A DNA stretch of 64,000 nt from Aquiflexum sp. TKW24L (GTDB lineage: Bacteria; Bacteroidota; Bacteroidia; Cytophagales; Cyclobacteriaceae). This document shows positions 8,091 through 17,070 of this stretch, one piece after another; the stretch's first letter is position 1; every line of letters starts with the position of its first letter. Location of the stretch: NCBI RefSeq assembly GCF_023502205.1, contig NZ_JAMFLG010000012.1:62001-126000 (forward strand), given 5' to 3'. Under the pieces are notes generated by a model that did not search any database, was not told the DNA's origin, and worked only from the letters and a program-made list of their open reading frames with translations. A program made the translations under genes and the position numbers.

Positions 8091-11000
8091 ATGTGGAAAT
8101 TTGTCAAACATGAATGGCAGTATTGGTTTAGGTCGCCGATGCTTTGGATTTTCTTGCTAATTGTATCCCTGATGGTATTTGGTGCAGTGTCCTCTGATCA
8201 GATTCAGATTGGCGGCGGTGTGGGAAGCGTCTATAAAAATGCCCCATCTGTCATCCAGACTTATTATGGGGTGATGTCGCTGATTTGCCTGCTGATGACG
8301 ACGGCGTTTATGAACGCCTCCGCCAATAGGGACTTCAGTACAGGTATGTACCAGTTTGTCTTCAGTTCACCGATCCGGAAAAGTGACTATTTCTTCGGTA
8401 AGTTTTTTGGGGCTTTATTGATCGCTATCATCCCGCTTTTGGGTGTTTCTATAGGGGCTTTGATCGGACCTCTGATGCCTTGGGCACAGCCCGAGCGCTA
8501 TGGCCCTATTATCTGGAGTGGACATATTCAAGGGATTTTGGCTTTTGCCATCCCAAATACAATTATCGCCGGAACGCTTTTATACAGCCTTGCGGTTGTT
8601 TTTAGAAACAACATCGTGTCCTTTGTTGGTGCCATGTTGATCTTGGTTTTTTATGTGGTGTCACAGGGATTTACTGCCGATCTCGAAAAAGAATGGTTGG
8701 CCAATATCCTCGATCCATTTGGTTTTCAGCCCTTGAGCACTTTGTCCAAGTACAAAACCATCGAGGAAAAGAACCTCTTCCCTACCCCATTGGAAGGTCA
8801 GTTTTTAATCAACCGGATCATCTGGATCGGGTTGAGTCTGGTACTCTTGATGTTTATGTATTCCCGTTTTTCTTTCAATACCAAAAAAGAAAAGGTCAAA
8901 AAATCCAAAGCCAAGGTGGAAGAAGAACCTATCCTCTTTGATCTTTCTGAAATCAAAACCTTTGGTATTCCCCAAAACAAAGGTTTTTCATGGGCGGCTT
9001 TTTGGCACATGATCGTATTCGAAACCAAAGCCATCACCAAAAACCAAACCTTCATCATCATCGTCCTCATCGGTCTGATCAACCTGATCGCGAGTCTCAC
9101 GAGCTTTACAGGTGGGTATGGAACAGACCGCTATCCGGTGACTTACGATGTTATTGATGCGATCAGGGGAGCTTTTTACCTGTTTTTGATAGGTATCATC
9201 ACTTTCTATTCCGGGGTTTTGGTGTGGAAAGAACGAGATGCCAAAATATCAGAAATCGAAGATGCGACGCCTGTCAGGACAGGGATGCTCTTTTCGTCCA
9301 AATTGATCGCAATGATGATCAGCATCTTCTTCGTCCTATGCAGTACTATTCTTGTCGGCGTGATCGCACAGACCGCATTTGGCTATACGAGGTATGAACT
9401 TGGGGTTTATGCCCAATCACTCTTGGTTTTGGACATGTTCCAATTTGGATACTTGGTTGTCATTGCCTTGCTATTCCATTACCTGATCAACAATAGGTAC
9501 ATCGCCTACTTTGCTTTTGTGGCGTTTATCATCCTGAATGAGTTCATTTGGTCGGTTCTCGAACTCAACTCCAATATGCTGAGTTATTCGGCCACGCCTA
9601 ACGTCACTTACTCTGACATGAATGGATTTGGGCCATTTATTCCCGGATTGGTTTGGTTCAATCTCTACTGGACTTTGTTCTGCCTGATTTTATGTGTCCT
9701 TATTTATTCCTTTTATGTGCGGGGAAAAGAAATCGATTTCTCTATCAGAAGGAAATATGCCCTGCAGCGGTTGAAGTCCAAATCCGGATTCTTGGCCATT
9801 TTTGGGATTGCGTTTTTGGTTTGCGGAGGTTTTGTATTTTACAATACAGAAATCCTCAATACCTACCTCAATCCCAAGGAAAGAGAAACAAGGCAAAAGG
9901 AATATGAGCTCACGTACAAAAAATTTGAAGGAATTACACAGCCAAGGTGGATAGATTTGGATTACAAGATTGACATTCATCCTTATGAGAGGGATCTTTT
10001 TGTGACCGTGGAGGCTTTATTGATGAATAAATCTGATGAAAGCATTCCCGAAATCCATTTTAGCATCCCGACTATGCCGGATACCTTGGGAATTGACATC
10101 CCCGGTGCAAGCCTGAAACTAGATGACAAAAGACTCAATTACAGGATTTACAGCCTGGCCCAGCCCATGCAGCCAGGTGATACTTTATCTGTCAAACTGG
10201 TGGTTTCCAAGGTTACCAAAGGATTTGAAAATGAGGTTAGCTTTACCGAATTGACCCAAAATGGTACCTTCTTCAACAATTTTGATGTCCTTCCAGTCAT
10301 CGGTTATACCAACAGGTTCGAGATCGCCGACAAAAACAAGCGGGTAAAACTTGAACTTCCTATACGGAAAAGAATGCCCGTACTCGATGAGTCCGACCTG
10401 AAAGCGAGAGAGAACTCTTATATCAACCAAGACGCTGATTGGGTCAAGATGCGGACGGTGATCAGTACGGCATCAGATCAAATAGCTGTTGCACCCGGAA
10501 GTCTCATCAAAGAATGGGAAGAGAATGGAAGGAAATATTATGAATATCAATTGGACCACAAATCCCTGAATTTTTACTCATTCATTTCAGCCAAATATGA
10601 AGTCGCAAGAAAGGAATGGAACGGTGTGGACTTGGAGGTGTATTATATCAAAGGCCATGAATACAATGTGCCGAACATGCTTCAAAGTCTTGAAAAATCC
10701 CTTGAATATTATACGGCAAACTTTGGTCCTTATTTCCACAAACAGTGCAGGATCATTGAGTTTCCGAGGTACAGTTCATTTGCACAGGCATTTCCCGGCA
10801 CGATGCCCTACAGTGAAGGAATCGGATTTATCGCTGACCTGAGAGATGTAACCGAAGATGACATTGACTTGGTCTATTACGTGGTGGCCCATGAGATGGC
10901 GCACCAATATTGGGCACACCAACTGATCGGCGCCAATATGCGTGGCACAGAGATGATGAGTGAGAGCTTTTCCCAATATGCTGCCTTGATGGTGATGGAA

Positions 11001-11672
11001 AAAGAATATGGCCGGGACAAAATGAATAAGTTTCTGAAGTATGAAATGAATTCGTATCTCAGGGGCCGAAGTGGTGAATTTGAAGCAGAAAGGCCGATCA
11101 TGGAAACCGAGAACCAGGGCTATATCCATTACAACAAAGGCTCGGTGGTAATGTATTACCTGAAAGAAATGATCGGTGAGGACAAAGTAAACCTTGCACT
11201 CCAAAAACTGATTAAAGATCATGGTTATCAGGAACCTCCCTACCCCACTTCGATTTCTGCTGTGAATGCTTTCCGTGAGGTCACTCCGGATTCATTGCAG
11301 TACCTGATCGATGATATGTTTGAGAATATCACTGTATTTTCAAACCGGGTCACGGATGTTAATTATGTCAAATCCGGAGAGGAATATGAAGTCACCTTGA
11401 CGACTTTCTCGGAGAAATTCAGGGCAGATTCACTCGGCAAGCAAACGGCTGTTCCTTTGGTGGACTTTATTGATATCGGGATTTTTGGGGAGACAGAGTC
11501 TAAACAAACCTATGGCAAACCATTGGTGTATGAAAGACTCAAGATCACCAAACCTGAGAACACCTTCACCTTCAAAGTCAAAGAAAAGCCACAGAATGCC
11601 GGCATTGACCCTTACAACTACTTAGTCGACAGGATGCCAGAGGATAATGTGAAGAAAGTGACGGAAAAGTAA
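8091..11672 (+). CDS. ABC-2 type permease fused to an M1-family aminopeptidase domain
   Basis: A 1193-residue membrane protein. The first 590 or so residues carry two ABC-2-like blocks of about six membrane segments each, separated by a charged cytosolic linker (about 265-300, KKEKVKKSKAKVEEE). A last membrane segment at about 573-590 leads to a large periplasmic part. This ends in a gluzincin domain with HEMAH at about residue 934 and the downstream Glu in MMSESFSQYAALM, the M1 aminopeptidase zinc signature with one extra spacer residue. The preceding gene supplies the ATPase. Similar permease-peptidase fusions are known in Bacteroidota. The substrate is unknown; peptide processing coupled to transport is an inference. 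Confidence 0.87.
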   Translation: MWKFVKHEWQYWFRSPMLWIFLLIVSLMVFGAVSSDQIQIGGGVGSVYKNAPSVIQTYYGVMSLICLLMTTAFMNASANRDFSTGMYQFVFSSPIRKSDYFFGKFFGALLIAIIPLLGVSIGALIGPLMPWAQPERYGPIIWSGHIQGILAFAIPNTIIAGTLLYSLAVVFRNNIVSFVGAMLILVFYVVSQGFTADLEKEWLANILDPFGFQPLSTLSKYKTIEEKNLFPTPLEGQFLINRIIWIGLSLVLLMFMYSRFSFNTKKEKVKKSKAKVEEEPILFDLSEIKTFGIPQNKGFSWAAFWHMIVFETKAITKNQTFIIIVLIGLINLIASLTSFTGGYGTDRYPVTYDVIDAIRGAFYLFLIGIITFYSGVLVWKERDAKISEIEDATPVRTGMLFSSKLIAMMISIFFVLCSTILVGVIAQTAFGYTRYELGVYAQSLLVLDMFQFGYLVVIALLFHYLINNRYIAYFAFVAFIILNEFIWSVLELNSNMLSYSATPNVTYSDMNGFGPFIPGLVWFNLYWTLFCLILCVLIYSFYVRGKEIDFSIRRKYALQRLKSKSGFLAIFGIAFLVCGGFVFYNTEILNTYLNPKERETRQKEYELTYKKFEGITQPRWIDLDYKIDIHPYERDLFVTVEALLMNKSDESIPEIHFSIPTMPDTLGIDIPGASLKLDDKRLNYRIYSLAQPMQPGDTLSVKLVVSKVTKGFENEVSFTELTQNGTFFNNFDVLPVIGYTNRFEIADKNKRVKLELPIRKRMPVLDESDLKARENSYINQDADWVKMRTVISTASDQIAVAPGSLIKEWEENGRKYYEYQLDHKSLNFYSFISAKYEVARKEWNGVDLEVYYIKGHEYNVPNMLQSLEKSLEYYTANFGPYFHKQCRIIEFPRYSSFAQAFPGTMPYSEGIGFIADLRDVTEDDIDLVYYVVAHEMAHQYWAHQLIGANMRGTEMMSESFSQYAALMVMEKEYGRDKMNKFLKYEMNSYLRGRSGEFEAERPIMETENQGYIHYNKGSVVMYYLKEMIGEDKVNLALQKLIKDHGYQEPPYPTSISAVNAFREVTPDSLQYLIDDMFENITVFSNRVTDVNYVKSGEEYEVTLTTFSEKFRADSLGKQTAVPLVDFIDIGIFGETESKQTYGKPLVYERLKITKPENTFTFKVKEKPQNAGIDPYNYLVDRMPEDNVKKVTEK

Positions 11673-11739
11673 TGTAAAGGGAGGAAGGAAAAAGGATGAG
11701 GGATAAAGAATGAAAAATGATTAATCTTGAATGAATTGG

Positions 11740-11772
11740 AACCTTTGAGGTCTTTTTTGGACCTCGAAGGTT
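11740..11772. terminator. Intrinsic terminator
   Basis: AACCTTTGAGGTC pairs with GACCTCGAAGGTT (one G-U type pair) around a TTTTTTG loop, followed by TTAGAC. It lies between the ABC permease (+) and the toxin gene (-). Confidence 0.7.
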
Positions 11773-11874
11773 TTAGACAATTTAATATTAGACTAAATTT
11801 CCTAATTGTATTGCCCAAGAGAAACGCTTGCCTTTCAATAGATAATTCAAAAAATAAAACCAATTGCAAATGTT

Positions 11875-12204
11875 TCATTTTGGAATATTTTCAAAAATTA
11901 ACATCAATTTTTCAGATGAGATATCCGACTTTTCAGATTTATCATAGATGGAAACAAGGTAAATAATATTATCCACTACTTTAAAATATGTAATAACCCT
12001 TGCCCCACCTCTTTTTCCTTTTCCTTTGGACTTTATCGCTAACCAGATTTTAAAAAAGCCCTTTCCAATTGAGGTTCCTATTTTCGGATTTATTTCAAGG
12101 TCACCTACAAGGTTTAGAAGCTCTGATTTAAGAGATGGAAACTTCTTTTTTAGCTTTTTAATCTCCTTTTCAAATTGTTCAATTGTTTCAACCTGATATT
12201 TCAT
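11875..12204 (-). CDS. RelE/ParE-family toxin
   Basis: A 109-residue basic protein of the RelE/ParE fold. It opens with YQVETIEQFEKEIKKLKKKFPSLKSEL and continues with a Gly-rich basic segment (SKGKGKRGGARVITYF) and the strand VVDNIIYLVSIYDKSEKSD. This order matches type II toxins that cleave translating mRNA or inhibit gyrase; which activity applies cannot be told. The ATG overlaps the stop of the upstream antitoxin by 4 bp, so the two are translationally coupled. Confidence 0.8.
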   Translation of the reverse strand: MKYQVETIEQFEKEIKKLKKKFPSLKSELLNLVGDLEINPKIGTSIGKGFFKIWLAIKSKGKGKRGGARVITYFKVVDNIIYLVSIYDKSEKSDISSEKLMLIFENIPK

Positions 12205-12419
12205 AGCTCATTCAAGAATTCTCTTGCAGGCCTACTTTTTTTCTTTCCTTCAAGAACCTCCTTTAGTTCAACAGCTGCCGCCCGCAAATTTTCTCGTACA
12301 TCCTCATCTGAATCTTCTGCAAACTCAGTTTGATCAATTTTAACGAAAGACAGATTATTGATAAGGTCCTTGAAAAATTTTAGCTTTTTGTCTTCGATTT
12401 CTAAAGTTAATTTTGCCAT
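12201..12419 (-). CDS. Antitoxin of the RelE/ParE-type pair
   Basis: A 72-residue acidic protein beginning AKLTLEIEDKKLKFFKDLINNL, with an acidic middle (EFAEDSDEDV) and a charged C-terminal helix, a common make-up for antitoxins that wrap their toxin. No clear DNA-binding helix-turn-helix is visible. Assignment rests mainly on its position directly upstream of, and overlapping, the toxin gene. A good -33/-7 promoter lies a few bases upstream of its start. Confidence 0.72.
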   Translation of the reverse strand: MAKLTLEIEDKKLKFFKDLINNLSFVKIDQTEFAEDSDEDVRENLRAAAVELKEVLEGKKKSRPAREFLNEL

Positions 12420-12436
12420 GGCTATTTATCTTTATT

Positions 12437-12468
12437 CAAAAATAATACTAAATGGCTGAGCAAGCAAA
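12437..12468 (-). promoter_or_regulatory. Bacteroidota-type promoter of the toxin-antitoxin operon
   Basis: On the minus strand TTTG (12465-12468) and TATTTTTG (12437-12444) match the -33 and -7 elements of the Bacteroidota sigma factor (TTTG, TAnnTTTG) with a 20-nt spacer. The predicted start would leave a leader of only 10-15 nt before the antitoxin ATG. Confidence 0.6.
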
Positions 12469-12675
12469 AAATAAATGGTCCACTAGTATCTCATATCCAT
12501 AATGAGCTAAACTCCCAATGACCTAGCTTATTAATTTTCAGTCCAGTGTTTTCTCGGCATAGTTCCCGCTCTTAAAAGTGCCTATTTGACCTGCCACTTT
12601 TAAAATTTGTCAATTTCTTACCCCCATTCCATTTTACTAAAATAGATTTTGGATTAAATTCAAAGAAAAAAACCT

Positions 12676-13605
12676 ATGCCTACCCCTCCCCTCCACACTA
12701 TCCTAGGTTCCACCGGAAATATTGGAACTGCTCTTGCAAAAGATCTAACCAAATACACCGACAATATCCGCCTTGTCAGCCGAAATCCTTCTAAAATCAA
12801 TCCTAAAGACCAATTGATGAAAGCTGATCTTTTGAATCCTGAGGAGGTCGATGCTGCAGTAGCCGGATCTGATACCGTCTATCTTGTGGTGGGAATTACC
12901 TACAAAGCCAAAATCTGGCAGGAACAGTGGCCCATCATCATGAAGAATACCATCGTGGCCTGTAAAAAACACGGAGCCAAACTTGTATTCTTTGATAACA
13001 TGTATTGTTATGATCCCAATCATGTAGGAAATCTCACTGAAAATAGTCCTGTCAATCCCCAAACTCAAAAAGGGAAAGTCCGTGCAAAGATTGCACAGAT
13101 GATCTTGGATGAAATCAAGAGTGGCAAACTGACTGCAATGATTGTCAGGGCAGCTGACTTTTATGGGCCAGGTGCAAAATTGAGTGTCCTCAATGAATCT
13201 GTCATCAACCGCATGAAAGCTGGAAAGACAGCCCAGTGGCTTTATGCCGGAGACAAGAAACATTCATTTACATATATCCCTGATGCGGCTTATGCTACAG
13301 CATTTTTAGCCCAACTGGAAGATGCTTGGAATCAGGTCTGGCATTTACCAACTTCAAAGGCATATCCCACAGGACAGGAAACCGTAAATATCTTGGCAAA
13401 GCATCTCGGGGTAAAACCGAGGCTTCAGGTACTTGGCCCCTTCATGCTCAATCTGGTTTCTCTATTTATCCCTGTTTTGAAAGAAGTTAAGGAACTGAGA
13501 TACCAATTGGATCAGGATTATTGCTTCGACTCTATCAAAATTGAAAAGGCTTATGGATTGAAACCGACAAATATTGAGGAGGGATTGAAACGATGTCTTG
13601 AATAA
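12676..13605 (+). CDS. NAD(P)-binding SDR/NmrA-like epimerase family protein
   Basis: A 309-residue cytoplasmic protein with an N-terminal Rossmann fold. The dinucleotide loop is GSTGNIGTALAKDL (about 11-24), followed by the RLVSRNPSK turn that normally selects NADP. The usual SDR catalytic YxxxK is not at the expected place; instead DNMYCYDP follows strand 5, as in atypical extended SDRs. The C-terminal half (FTYIPDAAYATAFL, GLKPTNIEEGLKRCL) fits the epimerase family. The reaction is unknown. A degraded copy of its last 20 or so codons appears near 19780-19840. Confidence 0.8.
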   Translation: MPTPPLHTILGSTGNIGTALAKDLTKYTDNIRLVSRNPSKINPKDQLMKADLLNPEEVDAAVAGSDTVYLVVGITYKAKIWQEQWPIIMKNTIVACKKHGAKLVFFDNMYCYDPNHVGNLTENSPVNPQTQKGKVRAKIAQMILDEIKSGKLTAMIVRAADFYGPGAKLSVLNESVINRMKAGKTAQWLYAGDKKHSFTYIPDAAYATAFLAQLEDAWNQVWHLPTSKAYPTGQETVNILAKHLGVKPRLQVLGPFMLNLVSLFIPVLKEVKELRYQLDQDYCFDSIKIEKAYGLKPTNIEEGLKRCLE

Positions 13606-13800
13606 AAAAGGCATTTTTCTGAAGCTACCAGAGAGATTCAAAATCCATCCAGCCTATTCGGGAAATTATAAGTTTTCCTGCCATGGAAATATGAGTAAAC
13701 AATCTTTAAAACCAGAGAAAGGTCTTAGGATAATTTGCAGTAGTTCTACCAAAGCTATATATTGAATGGTTCAACACGAAAACATAATCAATCTATAATC

Positions 13801-14262
13801 ATGGAAAAAATAGAAAGAAGAACCACCTTAAAAAAAATGATCGTTTCCATCGCAGGATTTGCGGGAATCGGATTGGTGGCCAAGGCTGAAACGGACAACA
13901 CACCAGAAAAAGAAGTATTCAATGTCGTTCAAGATCAGGATGTTCCCTTATTTTCGGGCTCAACCAAACTGGGAAATATGATTTTTGTGGCAGGAAAAGG
14001 AGCCCATTTTGAAGGGGATATCAAAGCACATACAGATCATGTTCTCAAAGAATTGGAAAAAGAACTGGTCAAAGCAGGTTCTTCAATGGAAAAAGTGCTG
14101 AAAGTGAATGTGTACCTCCATGACCTGAATGACTACAAAGGAATGAATGAGGTTTACAAAGGGCGATTTGGAAAAAAACCTCCCGTACGCACCACAGTAG
14201 CAACATATGCAGGAGTACCAGGAGATTCTTTGGTGGAAATGGATTGTATTGCTTATATCTGA
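13801..14262 (+). CDS. RidA family protein with an export signal
   Basis: A 153-residue protein: a Tat/Sec-like leader (IERRTTLKKMIVSIAGFAG) followed by a RidA (YjgF/YER057c/UK114) domain. The RidA signature Arg is in PPVRTTVATY and the closing Glu in DSLVEMDCIAYI. RidA proteins hydrolyse reactive enamines and imines such as 2-aminoacrylate, released by PLP enzymes. Most are cytosolic, so a signal peptide is notable. ATG 13801 is chosen over 13762 because it places the twin-Arg at residues 5-6. It converges with the amidohydrolase and PLP-enzyme operon, only 13 bp away. Confidence 0.85.
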   Translation: MEKIERRTTLKKMIVSIAGFAGIGLVAKAETDNTPEKEVFNVVQDQDVPLFSGSTKLGNMIFVAGKGAHFEGDIKAHTDHVLKELEKELVKAGSSMEKVLKVNVYLHDLNDYKGMNEVYKGRFGKKPPVRTTVATYAGVPGDSLVEMDCIAYI

Positions 14263-14275
14263 TCAATTCAACTGA

Positions 14276-15529
14276 TTATCTCAAAACTACCGGTTCGCTT
14301 CGACCATTGACACTATAGACAATTTCACCGTCTTTGATGGTCATTTCACATTCGAACCTTTTATCGGTTTCCAATTTGTATCCGTTTTTATCCCAAATTC
14401 CGAATTGGCCTTGTCTCACCTCAATCAAGGCCAAATCGGCTATTGCTCCTTCTGATAGGTGACCAAGTTCTTCCCTTTTGATGGTTTTGGCAGGATTCCA
14501 GGTACTTGCCTTGATGATGTGGGGAATTTCCATTCCCATCGCCATAAATGTAGTCATGACATTAAGCATGTCTTTCATCGCTGCATTCATGCTTCCTTTG
14601 TGAAGGTCTGTACTGATGATATTCGGAAAAAATCCTGCTTCCAATGATGGGATTGCCTGCCTGAAATCAAAACTGGCTCCTCCATATCCCACATCGAAAA
14701 TAATTCCTCTTTCCTGTGCTTCCCGGACAAATGGTTTGAATTTCCTAGTTTCATAATCAACCACAGGCTCTCTGGCACCTCCCAATTCCGCAAAAACGTG
14801 GGTATAGATGTCCCCAGGACGCAGATGGTCAAAAAACAATTCCCTCAATCTCAAAGGGGCAAAAGACATAGATCCACCAAAATCAATAATGACAGGCATG
14901 TTGGCAATATTTCCCGCCTCCACCGCCCTATCCACCGGAATCCAATCCCTTTTGGAATAATGGGCCACCTTAAATCCGACTACGTGTTCCTTGTATTTCA
15001 ATGCAGTCTGCCCGGTGAGTTGGGCATTCATATCAGAAGTATCCTGTTCGTAGGCACCTCCCCGCATCCCTTCTCCGACAATGTTCAGGAATGCCAAAAC
15101 CCTTGTTTTTGAATGGTCAATGATGTTTTCTTTGAATACATGGAAGTTTTTCCATCCTGGTCCACCACAATCCACAATAGTGGTCACTCCTACCCTAAAT
15201 GTAAAGCTGTCCGGGTCAACTGCCACGAGTCCATCACTGAGGTAACTATTGGGTCTCGTACCAGAAAAAATATGGCCGTGAATATCTATCAAACCCGGAA
15301 CAACCAATAAACCTTTGGCATCCACTATTTGGCCGGCACCTTTTGTATCTATATTTTTTGCGATTTTGGCTATCATTCCATCCTGAATGGCCACATCCAT
15401 CAATTCATCAATGTTGTTTTTTGGATCAATGACATGACCTCCTTTGATCACCATTTGGTAATTTTGAGCAGACAGACTTATTGGACTTATGCATAAAAAG
15501 TAGAGTAATATGAATCCTATTTTCTTCAT
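14276..15529 (-). CDS. Exported amidohydrolase/deacetylase family metallohydrolase
   Basis: A 417-residue protein with a Sec signal peptide (about 1-21, ending SLSAQN) and a full amidohydrolase TIM barrel. The N-terminal cap starts YQMVIKGGHVIDPKNN. The metal motif HGH is in VPGLIDIHGHIFSG, a Lys in HVVGFKVAHYSK fits the carboxylated bridging ligand, and the later metal residues lie in STDLHKGSMNAA. The family (EF_0837-type) is usually found beside SelA-related PLP enzymes, as here, where its start lies 18 bp after the stop of the PLP-enzyme gene. It probably hydrolyses an N-acyl or cyclic amide derivative of an amino acid or amino sugar; the substrate is inferred only. Confidence 0.87.
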   Translation of the reverse strand: MKKIGFILLYFLCISPISLSAQNYQMVIKGGHVIDPKNNIDELMDVAIQDGMIAKIAKNIDTKGAGQIVDAKGLLVVPGLIDIHGHIFSGTRPNSYLSDGLVAVDPDSFTFRVGVTTIVDCGGPGWKNFHVFKENIIDHSKTRVLAFLNIVGEGMRGGAYEQDTSDMNAQLTGQTALKYKEHVVGFKVAHYSKRDWIPVDRAVEAGNIANMPVIIDFGGSMSFAPLRLRELFFDHLRPGDIYTHVFAELGGAREPVVDYETRKFKPFVREAQERGIIFDVGYGGASFDFRQAIPSLEAGFFPNIISTDLHKGSMNAAMKDMLNVMTTFMAMGMEIPHIIKASTWNPAKTIKREELGHLSEGAIADLALIEVRQGQFGIWDKNGYKLETDKRFECEMTIKDGEIVYSVNGRSEPVVLR

Positions 15530-15547
15530 CTCTTGGGAATGATTAGG

Positions 15548-16768
15548 TTAAACTTTAGCGCTACTCAATTCTTCCTGAATTCTTTTGGCTACAATCTTTT
15601 CTTCATTCGGCCTTAACATCCAAACAGTACAACTGATTTCGTGGTCACCGTTACTTATTACTTCTATGGATGGATTTCCCTTTCTCAATTTTTCCTGCAT
15701 TTGGGTGCGGTTGAGATTTATCAAAGCAGGGTCCCAGGCAATTTTCAGAAAAGGGGTATGATTGGCAATTGGCGGAACGGAAACAGAAGTAGTCACACCA
15801 CTGACTTTTTTGACCATTTCCTCTATAAGGGAAATATTTTCTTCCCAAGTTTTCCACTCTTTTTCATGGTCTTTTTTTACATACAGTTCCAAGGCCACAT
15901 ACATCCCAAGTATTTCTTCTTTATTGACCTTCATGCCTCTCCCGATGGTATTGCCACGGGGTGGTGCACTCAGTCTTGCCGCCTCAATGATGTGTTTTCT
16001 ACCCATCAGGATGCCTGCACTTTGCGGCCCTTTCATGGCCTTTCCACCTGATATGCAGACCAGATCAAATCCCATATCATTAAATTTCCATAGGTTTTCA
16101 ACCGGCGGTACATCAGCGGCTATGTCAATCATGGTAGGTATGTTGTGTTTTTTTCCCAATGCCACCCACTCTTCATGTTGGATTTTACCATCGGGCGCCT
16201 GATAATTCAAAAACCAGAACATGGCAGTTTGCTCATTGATCGCTTTTTCCAAATCCGCAACTGTTTCCACTTCTACCAATTTAACCCCTGTATTGGTCAG
16301 AGAATGGACATAAGCCACGTTATGGCTTTTTTGGACGATCACCTCTGACTTCATTCCTTTCAGGTTCGGAATCTGTGCAATCTTTTCCTTGTCGGTTCCT
16401 GTCAGTACTCCTGCAAGACCCAACACCATAGCGGACCAACAACCTGAAGTTACCGTTGCCGCTTCTGCATGGCAGATTTCAGCAATTTTTTCTCCTACTT
16501 TGTCCTGAACTTCATCCAACATGATAAATTCCTTAGAAGAAGCTTCTATTGTTTCCATCACTTCTTCAGGCATCAGAGAGGCCGTCATGGCTGTATAGGT
16601 TCCGGCTGCATTTATAAATGTCCTCAAGCCCAATTCCTTGATCAGGTCCCTTTTCGGAACCGATGGGGAATCGGCAAATACTGATTGAACAGGAATACTG
16701 CTTCCCACAATTGTTCCCACCAATGGAAGGGCAGAAAGTCTTTTCAGTAATGTTCTTCTGTTGATCAT
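15548..16768 (-). CDS. SelA-like PLP-dependent lyase/transferase with Tat-type leader
   Basis: A 406-residue fold-type I PLP enzyme of the SelA-related group that includes D-glucosaminate-6-phosphate ammonia lyase (DgaE). The N-terminus NRRTLLKRLSALPLVGTIVG resembles a twin-arginine signal. Visible features are EAATVTSGCWSAMVLGL (phosphate-binding loop), DIAADVPPVENL and the likely Schiff-base Lys in CISGGKAMKGPQSAGILMGRK. It is the first gene of an operon with the amidohydrolase and faces RidA beyond it. Ammonia lyases of this type release enamine or imine products, which RidA would hydrolyse. Exact substrate unknown. Confidence 0.83.
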   Translation of the reverse strand: MINRRTLLKRLSALPLVGTIVGSSIPVQSVFADSPSVPKRDLIKELGLRTFINAAGTYTAMTASLMPEEVMETIEASSKEFIMLDEVQDKVGEKIAEICHAEAATVTSGCWSAMVLGLAGVLTGTDKEKIAQIPNLKGMKSEVIVQKSHNVAYVHSLTNTGVKLVEVETVADLEKAINEQTAMFWFLNYQAPDGKIQHEEWVALGKKHNIPTMIDIAADVPPVENLWKFNDMGFDLVCISGGKAMKGPQSAGILMGRKHIIEAARLSAPPRGNTIGRGMKVNKEEILGMYVALELYVKKDHEKEWKTWEENISLIEEMVKKVSGVTTSVSVPPIANHTPFLKIAWDPALINLNRTQMQEKLRKGNPSIEVISNGDHEISCTVWMLRPNEEKIVAKRIQEELSSAKV

Positions 16769-17070
16769 ATCATTTATTGTTCGATGTTCAAAATGAATTT
16801 AAGAGGTATTTGGGAGCCGAATTATATTATCTAAATCTAAATTTTTAAAAAACATACCGCAAACCTTTGCCATTATTATCCATCCATTTATACAATAAAT
16901 AAAAATAATGTTGGCTATCCTCATTTTTGCCATTAACCGAAATCTCAACTACAAACGGTACGGAAGACGGAAGTCGGAAGACCGTTATATACGACTATTC
17001 TCATGTCCTAAAATAGCTTAACAGAAATTCAAACTATTTTAGGAAAAATTGATAATTCAATCCCACATTT
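16769..17070. other. Intergenic region with a cggaag-type simple repeat
   Basis: This 302-bp A+T-rich stretch lies between the PLP-enzyme operon and the CBM9-like gene. It contains a run of GGAAGACGGAAGTCGGAAGAC (16961-16981) inside a loose cggt/accg inverted repeat. No convincing gene or promoter was seen. Confidence 0.4.
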
